A stretch of DNA of 47,987 nucleotides, from NCBI GenBank assembly GCA_002390425.1, contig DGPL01000051.1, positions 1-47,987 on the forward strand, written 5' to 3'. A model generated the notes under the pieces. That model was not told the origin of the DNA. It did no database searches and was given only the letters and a program-made list of their open reading frames with translations. Shown here piece by piece: positions 44,381 to 47,987 of this stretch; within the stretch, counting starts at the first letter, position 1, and each line of letters starts with the position of its first letter. This DNA is from Kordiimonadaceae bacterium UBA4441. GTDB taxonomy: Bacteria; Pseudomonadota; Alphaproteobacteria; Sphingomonadales; Emcibacteraceae. The position numbers and the translations under genes were made by a program.

Positions 44381-44923
44381 TTATGCTTCCCTTTTTGCGG
44401 CCTTTAATGCCTTTTTCTTTTTATTAGAGGCTTTCTTCACATAAGGATAAATAAACATCCACAGTCCCGTAATCCAAAGAATAAAAAGCGTAATACCTGT
44501 AGGTAAGATCACATAATATTTTACAAAATCGCCAAAATAAGAACCGTCATGAAGCTTTTCCAAGAAATCCGATTGGCGTGAAGCAACGGAAAGAACTTGA
44601 CCACTTGTTGTATCAACCTGTACTTCCCATCCTTCTGCGGTAATAAATTTAACCATCCCACGATCAGTTTTATAATCTATTCTGTCAAAGTCGGCCCATT
44701 TCAACCCTTTTGTTTCTGGAACGCTTGTTGCAGCAGAAAGTAATTGTGCATGGCTCACGGTCGGCGTTTCTGCATTCGCTCCTCGGACGCTGGGCGGCTG
44801 AATCCAGTTTAAATCTTTTTTGAGTTGGAGAAACAATCCAGAGACGATAATCAATAATAATGGTAACGCAATAAATATTGAAATCCAATTGTGGATTGTT
44901 CGATTTAACTTATTTAAATTCAT
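44381..44923 (-). CDS. PepSY-associated membrane protein
   Basis: The 180-residue protein has an N-terminal membrane helix (about 14-33), a periplasmic PepSY-like domain (about 45-120, GWEVQVDTTSGQVL), a second helix (about 137-160), and a lysine-rich cytoplasmic tail. This is the PepSY_TM layout found next to iron or reductase genes. Here no siderophore receptor is adjacent. It is the first gene of the unit with the amidohydrolase. Confidence 0.8.
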   Translation of the reverse strand: MNLNKLNRTIHNWISIFIALPLLLIIVSGLFLQLKKDLNWIQPPSVRGANAETPTVSHAQLLSAATSVPETKGLKWADFDRIDYKTDRGMVKFITAEGWEVQVDTTSGQVLSVASRQSDFLEKLHDGSYFGDFVKYYVILPTGITLFILWITGLWMFIYPYVKKASNKKKKALKAAKREA

Positions 44924-45065
44924 CTTTATCTCTTCAGCTTCAAATATTTTGGAATAATATTATTATTTATTGGCGCACAATGTAGCAATTCAGCTAAAAA
45001 CTTCAACGATTATGTCTTTGGTTTGATAAAATCAATCCACAACGAATACGAAACGTATAAAGAAT

Positions 45066-45605
45066 ATGAAAAAACTTACAAAAACACTATTTATTATTTC
45101 CACATTGTTCGGACTTGGTGCCTGTTCATCAACAAACTTACCAAAGCTACAAACCGTCGAACGCGTTGATCTTGACCGTTATCAAGGTGAATGGCACGAA
45201 ATTGCTAGAATTGATCACTGGTTCCAAGAAGGATGTATTAACAGCACCGCCAATTATTCCATGCGTGATGATGGGGATATAAGAGTTTTAAATCAATGTG
45301 ATGTTGAAAATTCAGACGGTGAAACAGATGAGGCCATCGGCAGAGCATGGGTAGTAGACCAAGAGAGCAATGCTAAACTTAAAGTCCAATTTCCCTTAAA
45401 AGGCATTAAGTTACCGTTTCTTGCAGGTGACTATTGGATCATCGCTTTAGAAGAGAACTACCAATATGCCATGGTCGGTGATCCGAAAAGGGAATATCTT
45501 TGGATTTTAGCGCGTAACGAAGTCCTTCCACAATCAGATCTAGATAATTTACTTAAGCAAGCAAAAGACGCGGGCTTTCCAATAGAGCAACTTATATATA
45601 AATAA
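45066..45605 (+). CDS. blc: Blc-like lipocalin, outer-membrane lipoprotein
   Basis: The 179-residue protein has a lipobox (LGACSS, Cys 20) and the bacterial lipocalin features LDRYQGEWHEIARIDHWFQEGC and the closing DYWIIALEENYQYAMVGDPKREYLWIL. Such proteins bind lipids or fatty acids in the periplasm. AGAAT is the only weak ribosome site. The upstream region is shared with the divergent PepSY gene. Confidence 0.92.
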   Translation: MKKLTKTLFIISTLFGLGACSSTNLPKLQTVERVDLDRYQGEWHEIARIDHWFQEGCINSTANYSMRDDGDIRVLNQCDVENSDGETDEAIGRAWVVDQESNAKLKVQFPLKGIKLPFLAGDYWIIALEENYQYAMVGDPKREYLWILARNEVLPQSDLDNLLKQAKDAGFPIEQLIYK

Positions 45606-45715
45606 GTTACTCTAATTTTCTTTTCATATAAAATTCACCTAACTGTCTTTGTATTTTACTAACATTTTTATTCTCACCTATAATTTTGGTATAAGAATGC
45701 TATAGGTATAAAAAC

Positions 45716-47083
45716 ATGAAAATTACACGCAGAAAACTATTTGCGGGCGCCAGCTCACTCGCCTTTGCGGGAATGATTTACAATTTAAACGGTGAATCAT
45801 TCGCCAAAGAACAAAAAATTTATGGATATGGTCCTTTAAAAAAGGATCCTCACAAAATTTTAGATTTACCGGAAGGGTTTAGCTACCGTGTTATTTCAAG
45901 CCTAGGGGACAAAATGGATGATGGTTTTTTAGTACCCGACCGTGCCGATGGAATGGGGTGTATTGCCCTTGATGATGATAGAGTTGCGCTTATAAGAAAT
46001 CATGAAATCAATTTAAAAAATCAAGATGATGATGCGGCAAAAATACTTAGCCCACTGCTTAAAGAGGCTTATGATCATACTGATGAAAATATCCCCCACG
46101 CAGGCGGCACAACAACCATTATTTATGATTTGAGCACAGGCAAAAGAACAAAAGAATTTTATAGTCTCATTGGTACGTTGCAAAATTGCGCAGGCGGAAT
46201 TACCCCTTGGGGGAGCTGGCTGAGTTGTGAAGAAAATGTAACCAAAGCCGGCGAAAACTCTCAACTCGATCATGGCTGGATCTTTGAGGTTCCGGCAACA
46301 CAGGAAAAATTGAAAAAACCATTTCCTTTAAAAGCAATGGGACGCTTTAATCATGAAGCAGCCGCCGTTGACCCAAAGACGGGAATTGTCTACCTCACTG
46401 AAGATCGTCCAAACAGTTTATTTTATCGTTTTATTCCAAACGAATATGGCAAGCTACATCTGGGTGGTAAATTACAAGCACTGGCAATTATGGAGTATGG
46501 TAAAGGGCTTGATACAAGAAATTGGCAATCTATCGACTTTAAACCTCAATCATGGCGCAATGTGAAGTGGATCGACTTAAATGATATTGAAAGCCCTAAA
46601 GATGATCTAAGAATTCGGGGATATAAAGAGGGAGCAGCCACTTTTGCGCGCGGAGAAGGAATTCATTGGGGTGATAATGAACTTTATTTCTGTTGCACAT
46701 CGGGTGGTAAAAATAAACTTGGCCAAGTCATGCGCTATCAACCGTCTAAATTTGAAGGCACAACGGACGAGAATAATGTTCCAGGTAAACTTCAGCTATT
46801 CTTCGAATCACAAGATCCAAATGATATGAATTATGGTGATAATATTGTTGTCACACCCTTTGATCACTTACTAATATGCGAAGATCAATATACCGACATT
46901 GTCAATAATTATATTCGCGGTTTAACACCCGAGGGGCAACCCTACCCTTTTGCAAAATTAGTCGTGCAAACAGAACCCGCAGGATGCTGTTTCTCCCCAG
47001 ATGGTAAAACGATGTTTGTTAATGTTTACCGCCCAACAATGACTCTCGCTATCACAGGGCCATGGAATGATTTTAGAGTATAA
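45716..47083 (+). CDS. PhoX/DUF839-family Tat-exported protein
   Basis: The 455-residue protein starts with a twin-arginine signal (ITRRKLFAGASSLAFAG), then a long beta-propeller-like DUF839 region: NHEIN, HAGGTTTIIYD, NCAGGITPWGSWLSCEEN, FNHEAAAVDPKTGIVYLTED, RGEGIHWGDNELYFCCTSGG, and LLICEDQY near the C-terminus. PhoX alkaline phosphatases of this family use calcium and iron. Whether this one hydrolyses phosphoesters cannot be told. It is the last chromosomal gene before the tRNA fragment. Confidence 0.88.
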   Translation: MKITRRKLFAGASSLAFAGMIYNLNGESFAKEQKIYGYGPLKKDPHKILDLPEGFSYRVISSLGDKMDDGFLVPDRADGMGCIALDDDRVALIRNHEINLKNQDDDAAKILSPLLKEAYDHTDENIPHAGGTTTIIYDLSTGKRTKEFYSLIGTLQNCAGGITPWGSWLSCEENVTKAGENSQLDHGWIFEVPATQEKLKKPFPLKAMGRFNHEAAAVDPKTGIVYLTEDRPNSLFYRFIPNEYGKLHLGGKLQALAIMEYGKGLDTRNWQSIDFKPQSWRNVKWIDLNDIESPKDDLRIRGYKEGAATFARGEGIHWGDNELYFCCTSGGKNKLGQVMRYQPSKFEGTTDENNVPGKLQLFFESQDPNDMNYGDNIVVTPFDHLLICEDQYTDIVNNYIRGLTPEGQPYPFAKLVVQTEPAGCCFSPDGKTMFVNVYRPTMTLAITGPWNDFRV

Positions 47084-47095
47084 AATCTAAAAAAA

Positions 47096-47119
47096 TGGTG
47101 CCCCCAGTCGGCATTGAAC
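47096..47119 (-). other. tRNA 3'-end fragment, attachment site half
   Basis: The minus-strand sequence (24 bases) has the layout of a tRNA 3' end: T-loop TTCAATG, T-stem strand CCGAC, acceptor strand TGGGGGC, discriminator A and CCA. The 5' side does not continue as a tRNA: the expected T-stem partner GTCGG is replaced by GTATG. Its identity is not assigned. An integrase gene starts 140 bp further on. This is probably an attL-type half site at the edge of an integrated element. Confidence 0.7.
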
Positions 47120-47223
47120 ATACGTTTATTGTTTTCCTAGTAAGTACTATAAGTACCAGTAAATATGACATTTATTTCATTTTCATTCCAGTAGCATCTT
47201 GCAAAATCCACCTAGTTCCAGTA

Positions 47224-47247
47224 TAAAAAGGTGGATAAAAAGGTGGA
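47224..47247. repeat. Tandem 12-bp repeat in front of the integrase
   Basis: TAAAAAGGTGGA occurs twice in perfect tandem at 47224-47235 and 47236-47247. The inverted TCCACCT is at 47207-47213. The AGGTGGA units could be integrase arm-binding sites or could regulate the gene. Confidence 0.55.
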
Positions 47248-47258
47248 TACGATTACCG

Positions 47259-47987
47259 ATGAAATATAAACTTTCTTCTAATTTTGTAAAGACTGCGCCA
47301 CCAGGAAAATATTGCGACGGTGCAGGTCTCTGGCTTCTTAAGCGTAAAGATGGTGGAGGACAATGGGTCCTTCGCTTAAGTGTTCGTGGTAAGCGACGGG
47401 AAATGGGCCTTGGAAGTTTGAGTTTGGTTTCTCTAAAACTAGCCAGAGAAAAAGCTGATGAATACCGGATGATGGCACATAATGATATTGATCCGATCGC
47501 CAAAAGAACCATTCAAAGACGAACAGCTAACCAACCAGATAAAAGTCTTGAGACAATTGCTCTAAGTGCATTTGAAGCGCGCAAGGCTGAACTTAAAGGA
47601 GATGGAAAGAATGGCCGATGGTTCTCACCCTTGAAGCTGCATATGCTACCAAAGCTCGGAAAGGTGCCTGTAGATGAGATCGACAGCACTGTAATTAGAG
47701 ATACTTTGTCCCCGATCTGGCATAAGAAGGCTGACACAGCTCGTAAGGCAATGAACCGTCTAAACATAGTATTGAGCCACGCTGAGGCTATGGGCATAGA
47801 CGTTAATATTAATGCCACAAAGAAAGCTCGTATACTTCTTGGAAAACAAAATCACATCGTCAAGAATATTCCAGCAATGCCTTGGTCTGAAGTGCCGGCG
47901 TTTTATCAGACCCTCGATGAGCTAACTGTTACACATCTTGCATTAAGACTACTTATCCTAACTGGGGTTCGTTCTCACCCGATACGT
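47259..47987 (+). CDS. P4-type tyrosine integrase, 3' end beyond the window
   Basis: The open frame of 243 codons runs off the right edge. The N-terminus matches the DUF4102 arm-binding domain (APPGKYCDGAGLWLLKRKDGGGQWVLR, then GLGSLSLVSLKLAREKADEYR), followed by a SAM-like core-binding domain (about 100-205). The first catalytic arginine, R238 in ILTGVRSHPIR, is visible. The His, second Arg and Tyr lie beyond the edge. The ATG at 47259 lacks a strong ribosome site; TTG at 47199 is in frame. It reads away from the tRNA fragment. It should catalyse insertion and excision at the tRNA. Confidence 0.9.
   Translation, partial: MKYKLSSNFVKTAPPGKYCDGAGLWLLKRKDGGGQWVLRLSVRGKRREMGLGSLSLVSLKLAREKADEYRMMAHNDIDPIAKRTIQRRTANQPDKSLETIALSAFEARKAELKGDGKNGRWFSPLKLHMLPKLGKVPVDEIDSTVIRDTLSPIWHKKADTARKAMNRLNIVLSHAEAMGIDVNINATKKARILLGKQNHIVKNIPAMPWSEVPAFYQTLDELTVTHLALRLLILTGVRSHPIR

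Noticed and set aside
47183..47818. Two open frames on the minus strand at the right edge
   Set aside because: They are antisense to the integrase frame, whose product matches DUF4102 integrases. Their products are not recognisable.
1..47987. CRISPR arrays or complete tRNA/rRNA genes
   Set aside because: No spaced direct-repeat array was seen, and the only tRNA-like sequence is the 24-base fragment at 47096-47119.

Overview
The window reads as the chromosome of a low-GC Gram-negative bacterium, most likely an alphaproteobacterium. The evidence is the hflK-hflC-DUF2065-degP order, a methionine synthase split into MetH1 and MetH2, an ArsR-methyltransferase regulator heading a metF-metH operon, and many envelope proteins with Sec, lipoprotein or Tat signals. 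The order or genus cannot be settled from sequence alone. Most of the window is ordinary core genome. The right edge enters an integrated element.

Layout. Positions 1-313 hold the end of an unidentified partial gene and a nested palindrome. Positions 314-7636 (minus strand) carry a polysaccharide deacetylase, a secreted glutamate-carboxypeptidase-like M28 peptidase, and the membrane quality-control set HflK, HflC, DUF2065 and DegP. Divergent from hflK is mrp (7783-8916). Then on the minus strand come ferrochelatase, a DCC-family protein, a fasciclin protein, an OXA-type class D beta-lactamase, methylmalonyl-CoA mutase and the methionine operon (regulator, metF, metH1, metH2), to 19706. The operon promoter is covered by a near-perfect 24-bp palindrome.

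Positions 19910-23299 (plus) hold three paralogous small secreted TPR-like proteins interleaved with an MlaA lipoprotein and a membrane protein. Positions 23323-29298 (minus) hold EttA, a secreted methyltransferase-like protein, and a compact operon: free-methionine sulfoxide reductase, a lipoprotein amidohydrolase, an internally deleted copy of that amidohydrolase, and an ICMT-like methyltransferase. Positions 29519-32184 (plus) are a YtrA-type regulated ABC exporter operon containing two unrecognised small membrane proteins. Then come a sulfur-handling trio (TusA, SufE, TauE-like), a tungstate importer (TupB, TupC, TupA), a GGDEF-EAL protein, a DUF1579-like protein, a stand-alone MnmC-type oxidase, acetyl-CoA synthetase, a transglutaminase-TPR lipoprotein, an amidohydrolase, a PepSY protein, a lipocalin and a PhoX-like Tat protein.

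At 47096-47119 lies a 24-base piece matching the 3' end of a tRNA, including CCA. It is followed by a P4-type tyrosine integrase that runs off the right edge. This is the left boundary of an element inserted in a tRNA gene, and its cargo lies beyond the window.

The best candidates for undescribed biology are the Cys-paired secreted TPR family next to mlaA, the microproteins of the ABC operon, the in-frame-deleted amidohydrolase kept in an operon with its parent, and the class D beta-lactamase placed directly behind mutB.
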